Part shown: positions 1 through 7,705 of the stretch, piece by piece
How the letters are laid out: every line of letters begins with the position of its first letter
Numbering within the stretch: the first letter of the stretch is position 1
Source: JAZKIX01 sp040384645
GTDB taxonomy: Bacteria > Pseudomonadota > Gammaproteobacteria > Burkholderiales > Burkholderiaceae_D
Direction: 5' to 3'
DNA length: 26,411 bases
NCBI GenBank assembly: GCA_040384645.1
Contig: JAZKIX010000128.1
Coordinates: forward strand, 1 to 26,411
The notes under the pieces: generated by a model
Told to the model about the DNA's origin: nothing
What the model saw: the letters and a program-made list of their open reading frames with translations, nothing else
Databases searched by the model: none
Made by a program: the position numbers and the translations under genes

Positions 1-165
1 GCTCTTGAGATCGGTAGCGAACACGTTGTCCCACTCCTGCTCGGTCACTTGCTCGGGCGGCGCCCAGATCTTGGTGTCCTTCAGGATCGACATCACCTCC
101 CTCATGCAGTCGATGACGTACTTGACGTGTCCCGCCTTGGTGACCCACTTCGACGTTCCGGGCTC
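1..165 (-). other. Foreign-looking coding fragment, probable chimeric join
   Basis: Read on the minus strand, this stretch is an uninterrupted frame with very strong G/C preference at third codon positions and a protein-like composition. It includes segments such as KWVTKAGHVKYVIDCMREVM and VTEQEWDNVFATDLKS. It uses codons such as AGG and is clearly more GC3-biased than the rest of the window. The plus-strand frame that continues from the kinase is open here but reads as low-quality Arg/Leu/His-rich sequence, so it is probably a shadow. Recognisable kinase sequence begins at about 166 (RLGERLQVEW). I do not recognise the minus-strand protein; the WDxVxxxxLK pattern faintly recalls short-chain dehydrogenases but is too weak to name. 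Either the contig is chimeric here or a rearrangement truncated the kinase. Confidence 0.45.
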
Positions 166-654
166 CGGCTGGGCGAACGTCTTCAAGTGGAATGGGATAT
201 GAATAATATTTCAGAAAGCGCCTTGCGCAAGGCGCAAGTTTCCGCCTTGTTATTGCAGCCGTTGCTGGAGAATGCCGTGCATTACGGGGTCGAACCGGCG
301 CGCGAAGCGGCTTTGATCCGCATCCGTATCCGTATGATGCGCGCCCTGGACCGGATCGAAATCGTTGTCATCAATCCACTGCATCGCGATAACGTGGCAG
401 TGAGCGGCAATCAAATGGCGCTCAATAACATCCGCGAACGGCTGGTCTTGTTATACGACGTTGAAGCGCAGTTGAACGTGGCAGTGGTCAACGGCCATTT
501 CGAGGTGCGCTTGCGTTTTCCCTACGTGCGCGCGTCAGGCAACAGCACCTTGAGCCTGAGCCTGCATCGCAGCGCGAGCAAAGGCGCTAGCAATGCTAGT
601 AACAAGAGCGTCCCCAAAACAATCAGTAGAACCGTGAGGAGAGCGAAGCCATGA
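166..654 (+). CDS. algZ: LytS/AlgZ-type sensor histidine kinase, 3' part only
   Basis: This is the C-terminal catalytic part of a membrane sensor kinase of the LytS/AlgZ type, which phosphorylates a LytTR regulator. RLGERLQVEW leads into the ATP-binding domain. SALLLQPLLENAVHYGVEP is the N box of the HATPase domain, and NNIRERLVLLY matches the family's G-box region. The membrane segments and the phospho-acceptor histidine region should lie upstream but are missing, because the sequence before about 166 is unrelated. The frame stays open to the window edge, so an automated call could start at 1 or at the TTG at 49. Its TGA overlaps the ATG of algR (ATGA at 651-654), so the two are translationally coupled. 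The last 35 or so residues are Ser/Asn/Arg-rich and look like an unconserved tail. Family assignment is firm; the symbol is inferred from the pairing with algR. Confidence 0.8.
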   Translation, partial: RLGERLQVEWDMNNISESALRKAQVSALLLQPLLENAVHYGVEPAREAALIRIRIRMMRALDRIEIVVINPLHRDNVAVSGNQMALNNIRERLVLLYDVEAQLNVAVVNGHFEVRLRFPYVRASGNSTLSLSLHRSASKGASNASNKSVPKTISRTVRRAKP

Positions 655-1436
655 GTGTCCGATTATTTATTGTCGACGACGAAGCGCCGGCCCGTGCGCG
701 TCTTAAAACTTTGCTGTCCGATATCGAAGCTACTTGTCCGCACCAATTGCTGGGGGAGGCCGACAACGCACAAAGCGCGCTCGACGGGATTGTCGCCACC
801 CAACCCGACGTGGTCTTTCTCGATGTGCAGATGCCAGGCATGAGTGGCCTTGAATTGGCTTCGCACCTGGCGCGCCTGCCTTCGCCGCCAGCAGTGATAT
901 TTGTCACGGCCTACGATGAATATGCCTTGCAGGCGTTCGATGTGCACGCCCTCGATTACCTCTTAAAACCAGTACGCGCCGCCCGGCTGGAACAAGCCAT
1001 TGCCCGTGCCGCCGCCATGCGCGCCAAGGACGCGGCACAGGTTCCTGCAACGGCCTTGGCTCTGGCCGGTGGCCGCCAACACTTTTCAGTGCAGGAACGT
1101 GGCCGCGTTCTCTTGGTGCCTATCGCTGAAGTGCTGTATCTCAAGGCAGAATTGAAATACGTGACGCTGAGAACCAAGCTGCGCGACTATTTGATCGAAG
1201 AATCGCTGGTATCGATTGAGGAAGAGCTAGACGCGTCATTCGTGCGGGTGCACCGTAATGCCTTGGTAGCGCGCAACGCCATCATCGGCGTCGAGCGCGG
1301 CCTCGTGCTATCGCAGGATAGCGATCCCGATCAAAGCAAGGGGACAGAAGTCTGGCAAGTCATCCTGCGCGATGTGAAGGACCGATTGCCGATTTCACGC
1401 CGGCAGTGGTCGGTGATCAAAGCCCTGGTTAAATAA
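651..1436 (+). CDS. algR: LytTR-family response regulator AlgR
   Basis: A 261-residue two-component transcription regulator. The receiver domain (about residues 3-120) has the acidic pair D9-D10, the phospho-acceptor D58 in VVFLDVQMPG, the conserved VTAYDEYALQAF stretch and the lysine of YLLKP. A LytTR DNA-binding domain (about 150-258) contains VLLVPIAEVLYLKAELKYV and the FVRVHRNALV motif. The length and two-domain order are those of AlgR/LytR proteins. A GAGGAG ribosome site at 636-641 sits 9 nt before the ATG. Its start overlaps the kinase stop, so the two form one operon. Related regulators control virulence, alginate or surface functions in pseudomonads; the target here cannot be read from the sequence. 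It ends in TAA, and the next gene is about 450 bp away. Confidence 0.92.
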   Translation: MSVRLFIVDDEAPARARLKTLLSDIEATCPHQLLGEADNAQSALDGIVATQPDVVFLDVQMPGMSGLELASHLARLPSPPAVIFVTAYDEYALQAFDVHALDYLLKPVRAARLEQAIARAAAMRAKDAAQVPATALALAGGRQHFSVQERGRVLLVPIAEVLYLKAELKYVTLRTKLRDYLIEESLVSIEEELDASFVRVHRNALVARNAIIGVERGLVLSQDSDPDQSKGTEVWQVILRDVKDRLPISRRQWSVIKALVK

Positions 1437-1612
1437 GCTTGCGCAATTGGGCAGATACTTTGCCCCACACGCACTGAAAGCACAAAACCTTTGCGAGATC
1501 AGGGCATTTTTTGGCTATTGACTTAAAAGTAGCTTGCCCGACACAGACGATGGTGGCAGCAAAAACGGTTCAAACTGTAGCGCCGGGGGATAGGCTGAAG
1601 TGCTTAAAATAC

Positions 1613-1690
1613 GGGGGTATAGGCAGTTTTATGGGCTTTCCCGCTCTATTTCATTGGCTCATTAATAATACTCATCCCAGTATTATTCCT
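1613..1690 (+). repeat. Dispersed 75-78 bp intergenic repeat, copy 1
   Basis: This copy aligns without gaps to the copies at 5369-5446, 17131-17207 (inverted) and 21578-21653. It has the GGGGGTAT head, a CCCGC block 24 nt after the GTAT begins, and a terminal palindrome. The palindrome here is perfect: AATAATACT (1664-1672), loop CATCCC, AGTATTATT (1679-1687). It is the most diverged copy in the middle block (CCGCTCTATTTC instead of CCGCACGTTTT). It lies between algR and the BI-1 family gene, both on the plus strand. Confidence 0.7.
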
Positions 1691-1875
1691 ATTGAATTTC
1701 CGAGTCTATGACATCAAATAGCCAACTAGTGTGCAGTCGGGGGCCGCGATAAGCTTTTCGACCTCCGCCGTGCTCGAATTTTTCCGAGCAAGTGCTGTCA
1801 AATAGAGGACGCCAGAATGATCTGCGCGTTCACCCTTGTCGAAAAGCGCTACACTGCGATCTGTTTTAATCAACT

Positions 1876-1879
1876 GGAG
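1876..1879 (+). promoter_or_regulatory. Ribosome binding site fixing the BI-1 family start
   Basis: GGAG lies 6 nt before the ATG at 1886. The open frame extends upstream to another ATG at 1817, but that site has no ribosome site and the added residues do not resemble the family, so 1886 is preferred. Confidence 0.75.
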
Positions 1880-1885
1880 TCAATA

Positions 1886-2569
1886 ATGGACAATCGATTT
1901 AATATCTTAAATCCAAGCGGCCAGTCGGCCAGTTTGGTCATGGACGATGCAGCACGCCGCGTTTTGCGCAACACCTATATGTTATTGGCAGCCTGTCTGG
2001 GATTTAGCGCATCAATTGCCGGCGCATCCGCTGCCTTGCAATTGCCGCACCCGGGCATGATTATTACTTTGGTTGGCTACTTTGGCTTGCTATTTTTGGT
2101 CACCAAATATCGCAATAGCGGCGCTGGGGTTGGATTGGTGTTTGCGCTGACCGGGTTCATGGGTTACACGTTGGGGCCGATCATCAGCCATTACCTGAAA
2201 ATGCCCAATGGCGCCCAAACTGTCATGCTGGCCTTAGGCGGTACGGCAGCAATTTTTGCGGCCATGTCAGCGTATGCATTCACGACAAAACGTGATTTAT
2301 CCTTTATGGGAAGCTTTTTGGCAATTGGTGTTTTAGTCGCGTTTTTAGCCAGTATCGCCGGCTATTTTTTGCAGATCACCGCCTTGTCGCTGACAATTTC
2401 AGCAGTTGTCGTATTGCTGATGTCGGGCATGATTTTGTATGAAACCAATAGCATCATTCGCGGCGGCGAAACAAATTATGTAATGGCAACGGTCAGTTTG
2501 TTTGTATCCATCTTCAATCTCTTTATCAGCTTGTTGCAATTGCTTGGTTTTGTTAATAGCAGGGAGTAA
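1886..2569 (+). CDS. Bax inhibitor-1/YccA family membrane protein
   Basis: A 227-residue inner-membrane protein of the BI-1 (UPF0005) family, related to E. coli YccA and YbhL. After a hydrophilic N-terminus (about residues 1-25, MDNRFNILNPSGQ) there are about seven hydrophobic segments to the C-terminus, separated by very short loops. These include LRNTYMLLAACLGFSASIAG, MIITLVGYFGLLFLVTKY, the conserved GFMGYTLGPIISHYL, and a last segment ATVSLFVSIFNLFISLLQLL. YccA modulates FtsH proteolysis in E. coli; other members act as pH-sensitive calcium leak channels. Either role here is extrapolation. The length matches the family. It is apparently transcribed alone, with a strong terminator 60 bp downstream. 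Confidence 0.88.
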   Translation: MDNRFNILNPSGQSASLVMDDAARRVLRNTYMLLAACLGFSASIAGASAALQLPHPGMIITLVGYFGLLFLVTKYRNSGAGVGLVFALTGFMGYTLGPIISHYLKMPNGAQTVMLALGGTAAIFAAMSAYAFTTKRDLSFMGSFLAIGVLVAFLASIAGYFLQITALSLTISAVVVLLMSGMILYETNSIIRGGETNYVMATVSLFVSIFNLFISLLQLLGFVNSRE

Positions 2570-2629
2570 TAAGTTGAGCAATCGAAGATTGCCGCATTGC
2601 AATCAGTGATCGGCTTCAAGCAAAATACC

Positions 2630-2666
2630 AAAAAAAACGCCGCACTCGCCAGTGCGGCGTTTTTTA
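2630..2666 (+). terminator. Rho-independent terminator after BI-1 family gene
   Basis: A perfect 9-bp stem, CGCCGCACT (2638-2646) / AGTGCGGCG (2651-2659) with loop CGCC, is preceded by a run of A and followed by six T residues. It should stop transcription of the upstream gene. The flanking A-run means it could also work in reverse. Confidence 0.92.
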
Positions 2667-3010
2667 TTGACGTCAGCGCAAATCCACCATGAGAATTTTT
2701 TGGTCGTAGCCAGCAAACGGCACTTGATGAAGCTTGGCCCATCGTCATCAATATACGATACAAATTTTCAGTACCTGTGACGTGGATTGTGTCAACTAAC
2801 GATAGGCTACTGCCGCAATAAAAACAGAATCCATTGATGGCGCAACCATTGAAGCCACCATTGGATCAATAACGTTAGTCAAATCGGTGCGTTCAGCCAT
2901 GGTGCCATGCGATAAACTGTGCCCCTCAACAGCGATTCAGATCGACAAAAACGGAACTGGATTGTCATTGCCACCATGATTTTGCCAGCCTGTTTTTCAA
3001 TTCAAGCCTA
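2667..3010. other. Intergenic region before pbpC
   Basis: No gene is supported here. The minus-strand open frame at 2476-2763 crosses the terminator and the end of the upstream gene and has no family features. The only structure seen is minor: three CCATTG words at 2831, 2846 and 2858, and a distant inverted pair CTAACG (2796-2801) / CGTTAG (2873-2878). The pbpC promoter should lie here, but no convincing -35/-10 pair is visible, and the pbpC start has no clear ribosome site. Confidence 0.5.
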
Positions 3011-5353
3011 ATGAAATTCTTTCTTAAAAGCCGTTTGCTGTACTTCCTCGCTGTCGTGCTGCTGGTAGTTTTCATCCTACGACAATGGCCACGCCCGGCC
3101 TTACGCGACACGGTTGCGTCGTCGACTGCAATTTATGCCAAAGACAATGAATTATTGCGTCTGGCCTTGGCTTCCGACGGCCAATATCGGGTATGGGTAC
3201 CGCTGGCCGAAATCGATCCGCGTCTGGCGCAGGCGGCCCTGATGTATGAAGACCGCTGGTTTTATTGGCATTTCGGCACCAATCCATTTGCGCTGTTGCG
3301 GGCAATTTCGCAAACCTACGGCGGTGGCACGCGTCAGGGCGCCTCGACCATCACCATGCAGTTGGCGCGCCGCCTGAACCATATTCCCAGTCAAACGGTG
3401 GGTGGTAAATTCAAGCAACTGTTGGCCGCATTCTGGCTAGAAGCACGCTATAGCAAGCGCGACATACTGGAGGCATATCTCAATCTGGCACCGTATGGCG
3501 GCAATATCGAAGGCGTCGGTGCTGCCAGCCTGATTTATTTCCATAAGCGCCCGCAGCACTTGACCTTGCCGGAAATTTTGGCGCTGGCCGTGATCCCACA
3601 AAATCCACGTCGTCGCGGCGGCATGCAAAACGTTAACCGCAGCAGCGCAGCGCTATCAAAGGCGCGCCAGCGACTATGGCAACGCTGGGTAAAGCAATAT
3701 CCCGACGCTGTGCAATACAAGAGCGAAATCGAGCATCCGGCTTACTTGAAACCGGCCTCAAGCTTGCCTTTTCGTGCGCCGCACCTGACCGATTTATTGG
3801 TTCACGGCGATCTGGGGGAAGTACGCCGCGGCGAAATCTGGAGCAGTCTCGATCTCAAAATGCAAAGCAACATCGAACGCATTCTGGCCCAATACATCAA
3901 CAATAATCGCGCTCTGGGCATCACCAATGCCAGCGCGTTAATGCTCGACCGCGAGTCGGGTGAGGTGCGTGCCTTGGTCGGCTCCGCCAATTACTTCGAT
4001 CGTGTCATTGATGGCCAAGTCAACGGCACCCGCGCCAAACGTTCCCCCGGTTCCACTCTCAAGCCTTTTATCTATGGGCTGGCGCTAGATCAGGGCTTAT
4101 TGCATCCGCAGACAATTTTGAAAGATGCGCCGACCGCATTCGGCCCTTTTAGCCCAGAAAATTTCGACGGCCGCTTCGTCGGTCCAATCAGCGCACAAGA
4201 TGCGCTGGTGCGCAGCCGCAACGTGCCGGCGGTATCGGTTGCGTGGCGCCTGAAGCAGCCGACCTTATATGAATTCTTGAAATCTGCCGGGGTATCCCGA
4301 CTGGCCTCGGAAAAACATTACGGCCTGGCGCTGGCGCTCGGTGGCGGCGAACTGACGATGGAAGAATTGGCGCGGCTGTATCTGATGCTGGCCAATCGTG
4401 GCTTAGCCAAGCCGATCCAATATACCCGTTCCCGCTATCAGGCAAACGATGTGCAAGTGGCGGCAACGCCACGTTGGTTATCGGACGAAGCGGCCTTTGT
4501 CACGGTCGATATGCTGAAAACCAATGCCCGGCCCGACACGGGCGAGCCAGCCGCACCGGCGGTGGCATGGAAAACCGGCACCTCCTGGGGCTTTCGCGAT
4601 GCCTGGACAGCGGGCATCTTTGGTCGCTACGTGCTGTTGGTATGGGTTGGTAATTTTGACGGTAGCGGCAACGCAGCCTTTGTCGGCATCAAGACCGCCG
4701 CGCCCTTGTTTTTTAAGATCGTTGACAGCGTGCGCAACCAGCATCTCGATCCGGGCGAAGCGGTACAGGCGGCACCGGCCAATCTCAGCCGGATTGAAGT
4801 GTGCCGCGCCAGTGGCGACTTGCCTAACGCATTGTGCAAGGATCGGGTATCGACTTGGTTCATTCCCGGCAAATCATCGATCAAAGTCAGTAATTTGCAC
4901 CGTGCCGTCAAGATTGACCGGCGTACCGGGCTAGCCACCTGTGAGGATGGCCCCGATGTCAGCACCGAAATCTTTGAATACTGGCCTAGCGACATGCAGC
5001 GTTTGTTCCGTGACGCCGGCATGCCACGGCGTCAAGCACCACCAACGCTCGATTGCGGCAGTTCGACCACGCCAGCGGCTGAGAACGGCGATGCGCCGCA
5101 AATTACGTCGCCGAACCGTGGCGCCGTCTACACCATGCGCTTGTCGAATATGACGCCGCTGGCCTTGCGCGCCAATGCGATGGCGGCCAATGAAACCTTG
5201 TTTTGGTTTGCCAATGGCGGTTTGATCGGCAGCGGCCGCGCCGCAATAGGGTTGCCGTGGGTGCCGGCCGCGCCGGGACATTATCAACTTCGCGTGATCG
5301 ATAGCGAAGGCCGCGCCGACGCACGCGAGGTCACGGTAGAGTTTATTCCATGA
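3011..5353 (+). CDS. pbpC: Penicillin-binding protein 1C (bifunctional peptidoglycan synthase)
   Basis: This 780-residue class A penicillin-binding protein polymerises and cross-links peptidoglycan in the periplasm while anchored by an N-terminal helix (about residues 8-24, LLYFLAVVLLVVFIL). The glycosyltransferase domain (about 60-230) has the catalytic-glutamate motif E80-D-R-W-F-Y and the conserved RQGASTITMQLAR. The transpeptidase domain has all three motifs: S348-T-L-K351, S402-R-N and K521-T-G. The C-terminal BiPBP_C-type domain (about 690-780, PQITSPNRGAVY) is the PBP1C hallmark and separates it from PBP1A and PBP1B. Length matches the family (about 770-800). In many proteobacteria pbpC sits next to the alpha-2-macroglobulin gene yfhM; no such gene is adjacent here. 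It converges on a DUF1993 gene. Confidence 0.95.
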   Translation: MKFFLKSRLLYFLAVVLLVVFILRQWPRPALRDTVASSTAIYAKDNELLRLALASDGQYRVWVPLAEIDPRLAQAALMYEDRWFYWHFGTNPFALLRAISQTYGGGTRQGASTITMQLARRLNHIPSQTVGGKFKQLLAAFWLEARYSKRDILEAYLNLAPYGGNIEGVGAASLIYFHKRPQHLTLPEILALAVIPQNPRRRGGMQNVNRSSAALSKARQRLWQRWVKQYPDAVQYKSEIEHPAYLKPASSLPFRAPHLTDLLVHGDLGEVRRGEIWSSLDLKMQSNIERILAQYINNNRALGITNASALMLDRESGEVRALVGSANYFDRVIDGQVNGTRAKRSPGSTLKPFIYGLALDQGLLHPQTILKDAPTAFGPFSPENFDGRFVGPISAQDALVRSRNVPAVSVAWRLKQPTLYEFLKSAGVSRLASEKHYGLALALGGGELTMEELARLYLMLANRGLAKPIQYTRSRYQANDVQVAATPRWLSDEAAFVTVDMLKTNARPDTGEPAAPAVAWKTGTSWGFRDAWTAGIFGRYVLLVWVGNFDGSGNAAFVGIKTAAPLFFKIVDSVRNQHLDPGEAVQAAPANLSRIEVCRASGDLPNALCKDRVSTWFIPGKSSIKVSNLHRAVKIDRRTGLATCEDGPDVSTEIFEYWPSDMQRLFRDAGMPRRQAPPTLDCGSSTTPAAENGDAPQITSPNRGAVYTMRLSNMTPLALRANAMAANETLFWFANGGLIGSGRAAIGLPWVPAAPGHYQLRVIDSEGRADAREVTVEFIP

Positions 5354-5368
5354 TTATCCGGGAGATCA

Positions 5369-5446
5369 GGGAGTATGGGGAATAATGTAGGTTATCCCGC
5401 ACGGTTTTAAAGGCTTAAATATAATACATGCCCGAGTATATTTTTT
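5369..5446 (+). repeat. Dispersed 75-78 bp intergenic repeat, copy 2
   Basis: This copy has the GGGAGTAT head, the CCCGCACGG block and the terminal AGTATATTT, at the same spacing as the other three copies. The end palindrome is imperfect: AAATATA (5417-5423) pairs with TATATTT (5437-5443). It lies 15 bp after the pbpC stop, in the gap between two convergent genes and just before the terminator. Confidence 0.75.
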
Positions 5447-5468
5447 GCTCGCAATTCATTTGGGCGAT

Positions 5469-5494
5469 AAAAAGCCGACTGACGTCGGCTTTTT
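5469..5494. terminator. Bidirectional terminator between pbpC and the DUF1993 gene
   Basis: The stem GCCGAC (5474-5479) / GTCGGC (5484-5489) with loop TGAC is flanked by A5 on the left and T5 on the right. It is therefore a symmetric intrinsic terminator, placed where two convergent transcripts meet. Confidence 0.9.
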
Positions 5495-5545
5495 ATACTG
5501 TTAAAACACGGTGGTGCAATAAAACCATTCAACAAGAATTTTCAA

Positions 5546-6052
5546 TCAAAAAGAACCGATAAAATCACGTTTTCCTACTTCAACACCGTTGTGACGCAAG
5601 ATTGCATAAGCGGTCGTTGCGTGAAAATAGAAGTGGGGCAGGGCGTAGTGCAGCAAATAAGTTTGTCCCTTGAAATTGCGCACATTGGCGCCGCTACCAG
5701 TGGTGATGTCGCGCGTTTCGCTGCCGTCGATTTGTGCAGCGCTCAGGCTTTCAATGAACGCCAAGGTAGTGGCGATTCGTGCCTTTAGTTCAGCGAAAGT
5801 GGTTTCCTTGTCTTCATACTTGGGCACATCGACGCCGGCCAAGCGCGCTGCGGCACCTTTAGCGAAATCGGCTGCGACCTGAATTTGGCGCGTCAAGGGG
5901 AACATGTCAGGAAACAAACGGGCTTGCAGTAATGCGTTGGGATCGATTTTCTTCTCGGTGGCGTGGCTTTCAGCCTTGTCGAGAATCGCCGACAGGCTGC
6001 CTAGCACTTGTTTGAACACGGGAACAGAGGCGGCGTACATGGAAATGGTCAT
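5546..6052 (-). CDS. DUF1993 family protein
   Basis: A 168-residue soluble protein with no signal peptide or membrane helix. It matches the DUF1993 family in length and in landmarks: MTISMYAASVPVFKQVLGSL at the start, the LFPDMFPLTRQIQVAADFAK block, and a C-terminal YLLHYALPHFYFHATTAYAI followed by LRHNGVEVGKRDFIG. The histidine-rich C-terminal block recalls DinB-like four-helix metal-binding folds, but this is inference and no reaction is known to me. An AGGAG ribosome site (plus-strand CTCCT at 6059-6063) lies 6 nt before the ATG and fixes the start. It is monocistronic, convergent with pbpC and divergent from the GGDEF-EAL gene. Confidence 0.85.
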   Translation of the reverse strand: MTISMYAASVPVFKQVLGSLSAILDKAESHATEKKIDPNALLQARLFPDMFPLTRQIQVAADFAKGAAARLAGVDVPKYEDKETTFAELKARIATTLAFIESLSAAQIDGSETRDITTGSGANVRNFKGQTYLLHYALPHFYFHATTAYAILRHNGVEVGKRDFIGSF

Positions 6053-6379
6053 TCAGGACTCCTGTGGAAAAGTGCAGGGATCATAGCAAGGGCAAGAGTT
6101 TTTTGCTGGCGCCGCTGCAAACAGGACAAGAAGGACGTTCAATTGTCCGTTATTTAAGCCGACGCGCACCGTTTTGCTCGCCTGCCAGCACATGATGTGT
6201 CCAAATAGAAAACTTATTCCAGCAGCGACGCTAAACCGGTTTGTCGGCAAACCGGTTTGGTGCATAATCGAACCACTTTTCATGGACGGTCAGGTTCCAC
6301 CGTATTTCATTGAGCCTGACATTTGGCGTGTACTTCAAACGGGTCGTGTTGCATTGTTAATATTTACATAGCCAACTGA
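6053..6379. other. Divergent intergenic region, DUF1993 gene to GGDEF-EAL gene
   Basis: This 327-base spacer separates two divergent genes and holds no supported gene; the short open frames on both strands lack any family feature. It carries the twin AAACCGGTTT palindrome (see 6233-6258). The GGDEF-EAL start at 6380 has no good ribosome site, and I could not place a confident promoter. Confidence 0.5.
6233..6258. promoter_or_regulatory. Twin AAACCGGTTT palindromes, candidate operator
   Basis: Two identical 10-bp perfect palindromes, AAACCGGTTT at 6233-6242 and 6249-6258, have centres 16 bp apart and a TCGG-containing spacer. With the flanking G and C the whole is also an 11-bp-arm inverted repeat around TCGG. 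The arrangement suits cooperative binding by a dimeric repressor, or a DNA cruciform or RNA hairpin. No T-run follows, so it is not a terminator. It lies 122 bp upstream of the GGDEF-EAL gene and about 180 bp upstream of the divergent DUF1993 gene. Confidence 0.5.
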
Positions 6380-7705
6380 ATGTCCAACAAAATAATTCAT
6401 CAACTCCGGTCGATCAATACGCGCTCGATCTACAGCGTCTTATTGCTGGTAGTGATCGGTGGCTTGGTGGCACCGGCCATCATCGGCAGCTATCTGATGA
6501 TTGGCATCCGTGAGCAAAAAGTGGCGCACACCGCGCTGCAAGAAACACTGCAACGGGACGCCGATATATTATCCCTGGGTCTGCAAGAGCCCTTGTGGGT
6601 ACTCAACCCGCAAGCCGCTTCCGCGTTGGTCGAATCCCTGATGCGCGATCCGGCCGTGCTGCGGGTGCAGGTGCTGGATCAAATGGCGCAACCCTTCATC
6701 GTCACCAGTTCGGCGGTGCGACCGACTGGCAAGATCTATCGTGCCGAGCGCGATATCATGTTGCATGGCCAGCGTATCGGCCATCTTTTGGTCGAGATGG
6801 ACGATGCAAAAAGCAACCAGGAATTACGTGCAAAACAGTTTTCTTATGTATTTGTATTGGCGGCGCAATTGGCCGTGTCCTTGCTGCTCATTATCCTGTT
6901 CCTGAACGGCCGCCTGCTATTACCTTTGCGCAAGCTGATGAGTTTTTCGGATCGCTTGTCGCGCGGCGACTTTGATACCCGGCTTGAGCCTTTACGCTCG
7001 GACGAACTAGGCCGGCTAGGCGAGCAGCTGGAGCATATGCGGATCGCGATCAAACAATTATTCGATGATGTGGGGCGGCGCGAAGAGCGTTTTCGCACCA
7101 TCGTAACCCAAGTGCCTGGCGCAGTTTTTCGTTATACACAAGATGGCCGGATTGAATTTATCAGTAACACAATTGAATCCATATGTGGCTATCCGGCAGA
7201 AAAATTCCTGGCCGGCGGCACCCGTGAATGGATCAGCCTAATCGCAATCGCCGACCGCAAACGGGTTTTGCGCCATGTCAGCGAGGGCAATCGAACCCGC
7301 GTACCGTATGAAATTGAATACCGGATCCGGGCTGCATCCGGCGCTGAATGCTGGGTTTCAGAAAATGCGCAGCCCGGCGGCAATGGCCATGAAAATGCGC
7401 AATGGGTCGATGGCATCCTGGTCGACATCAGCGAACGCAAACGCAACGAGATGCGAATCGAAGCCTTGCTGGCGGAACAGGCCGTCATCCTCGACAACGT
7501 CCTGGTGTCGGTCATGTTCGTGCAGCGCCGGATCGTGATGTCGGCCAATCGGCGTTTTGACAACATGTTCGGGTACGACAAAAACGAAATTGTCGGCCGC
7601 AGTGTGGGCTTGCTGTATGCGACCGAAGCATCGTTTAACTCGATTGGCGAGAACGCGAAGTACTCTACAAACGGCGCGACGGTTCAACATTTTGGGGGCA
7701 TTTGA
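6380..7705 (+). CDS. HAMP-PAS sensor part of a frameshifted GGDEF-EAL protein
   Basis: This is the N-terminal 441 residues of a membrane cyclic-di-GMP signalling protein. Helix 1 spans about 17-43 and a periplasmic sensing segment about 44-153, with PLWVLNPQAASALVESLMRD. Helix 2 (about 154-177) leads to a HAMP linker (about 178-231, LPLRKLMSFSDRLSRGDFDT). A PAS domain with its PAC tail (about 235-355, ending VDGILVDISERK) is followed by a second PAS that is only partly present. The frame is lost near 7649: the last residues, from NAKYSTNGATV to the stop, are out of frame. The other frame there gives EREVLYKRRDGSTFWGHLNG, the expected PAS continuation, which runs straight into the next open frame. 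The gene is thus one unit split by a 1-nt deletion, a 2-nt insertion or a sequencing error. If real, this fragment is a truncated sensor. Confidence 0.85.
   Translation: MSNKIIHQLRSINTRSIYSVLLLVVIGGLVAPAIIGSYLMIGIREQKVAHTALQETLQRDADILSLGLQEPLWVLNPQAASALVESLMRDPAVLRVQVLDQMAQPFIVTSSAVRPTGKIYRAERDIMLHGQRIGHLLVEMDDAKSNQELRAKQFSYVFVLAAQLAVSLLLIILFLNGRLLLPLRKLMSFSDRLSRGDFDTRLEPLRSDELGRLGEQLEHMRIAIKQLFDDVGRREERFRTIVTQVPGAVFRYTQDGRIEFISNTIESICGYPAEKFLAGGTREWISLIAIADRKRVLRHVSEGNRTRVPYEIEYRIRAASGAECWVSENAQPGGNGHENAQWVDGILVDISERKRNEMRIEALLAEQAVILDNVLVSVMFVQRRIVMSANRRFDNMFGYDKNEIVGRSVGLLYATEASFNSIGENAKYSTNGATVQHFGGI
7643..7660 (+). other. Frameshift site within the second PAS domain
   Basis: Upstream of here the protein frame reads ...NSIG, and downstream EREVLYKRRDGSTFWG. 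Bringing them together needs removal of two bases (the duplicated GA in GGCGAGAACGCG) or addition of one. No slippery heptamer or downstream pseudoknot is visible, so a mutation or a base-call/assembly error is more likely than programmed frameshifting. Confidence 0.8.

Larger units (their letters stand above)
1437..1885. other. Intergenic region algR to BI-1 family gene
   Basis: There is no convincing gene in these 449 bases; the 66-codon open frame at 1511-1711 has no family features and runs through a repeat. A short inverted repeat GGGCA (1449-1453) / TGCCC (1461-1465) follows algR but lacks a T-run, so it is at best a weak terminator. A copy of the dispersed repeat occupies 1613-1690. 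A second inverted repeat, TGCTCG (1771-1776) / CGAGCA (1785-1790), lies about 100 bp before the next start and could be a regulator site or a transcript hairpin. Confidence 0.6.

Noticed and set aside
1..165. Naming the minus-strand fragment a short-chain dehydrogenase
   Set aside because: Only a WDxVxxxxLK-like pattern matches, and the glycine-rich cofactor motif and catalytic YxxxK are not present in the fragment.
1511..1711. 66-codon open frame between algR and the BI-1 family gene
   Set aside because: It has no ribosome site or family features, and it runs through a copy of the dispersed repeat.
2476..2763. Minus-strand open frame overlapping the BI-1 family gene end
   Set aside because: It crosses a strong terminator hairpin and the coding end of a real gene; its composition is not protein-like.
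6053..6371. Short frames on both strands in the DUF1993/GGDEF-EAL spacer
   Set aside because: They overlap each other and the twin palindrome, and none shows a motif or ribosome site.
7643..7705. Programmed ribosomal frameshifting in the GGDEF-EAL gene
   Set aside because: No slippery heptamer, internal Shine-Dalgarno-like stimulator or downstream pseudoknot is visible; a mutation or sequence error is simpler.
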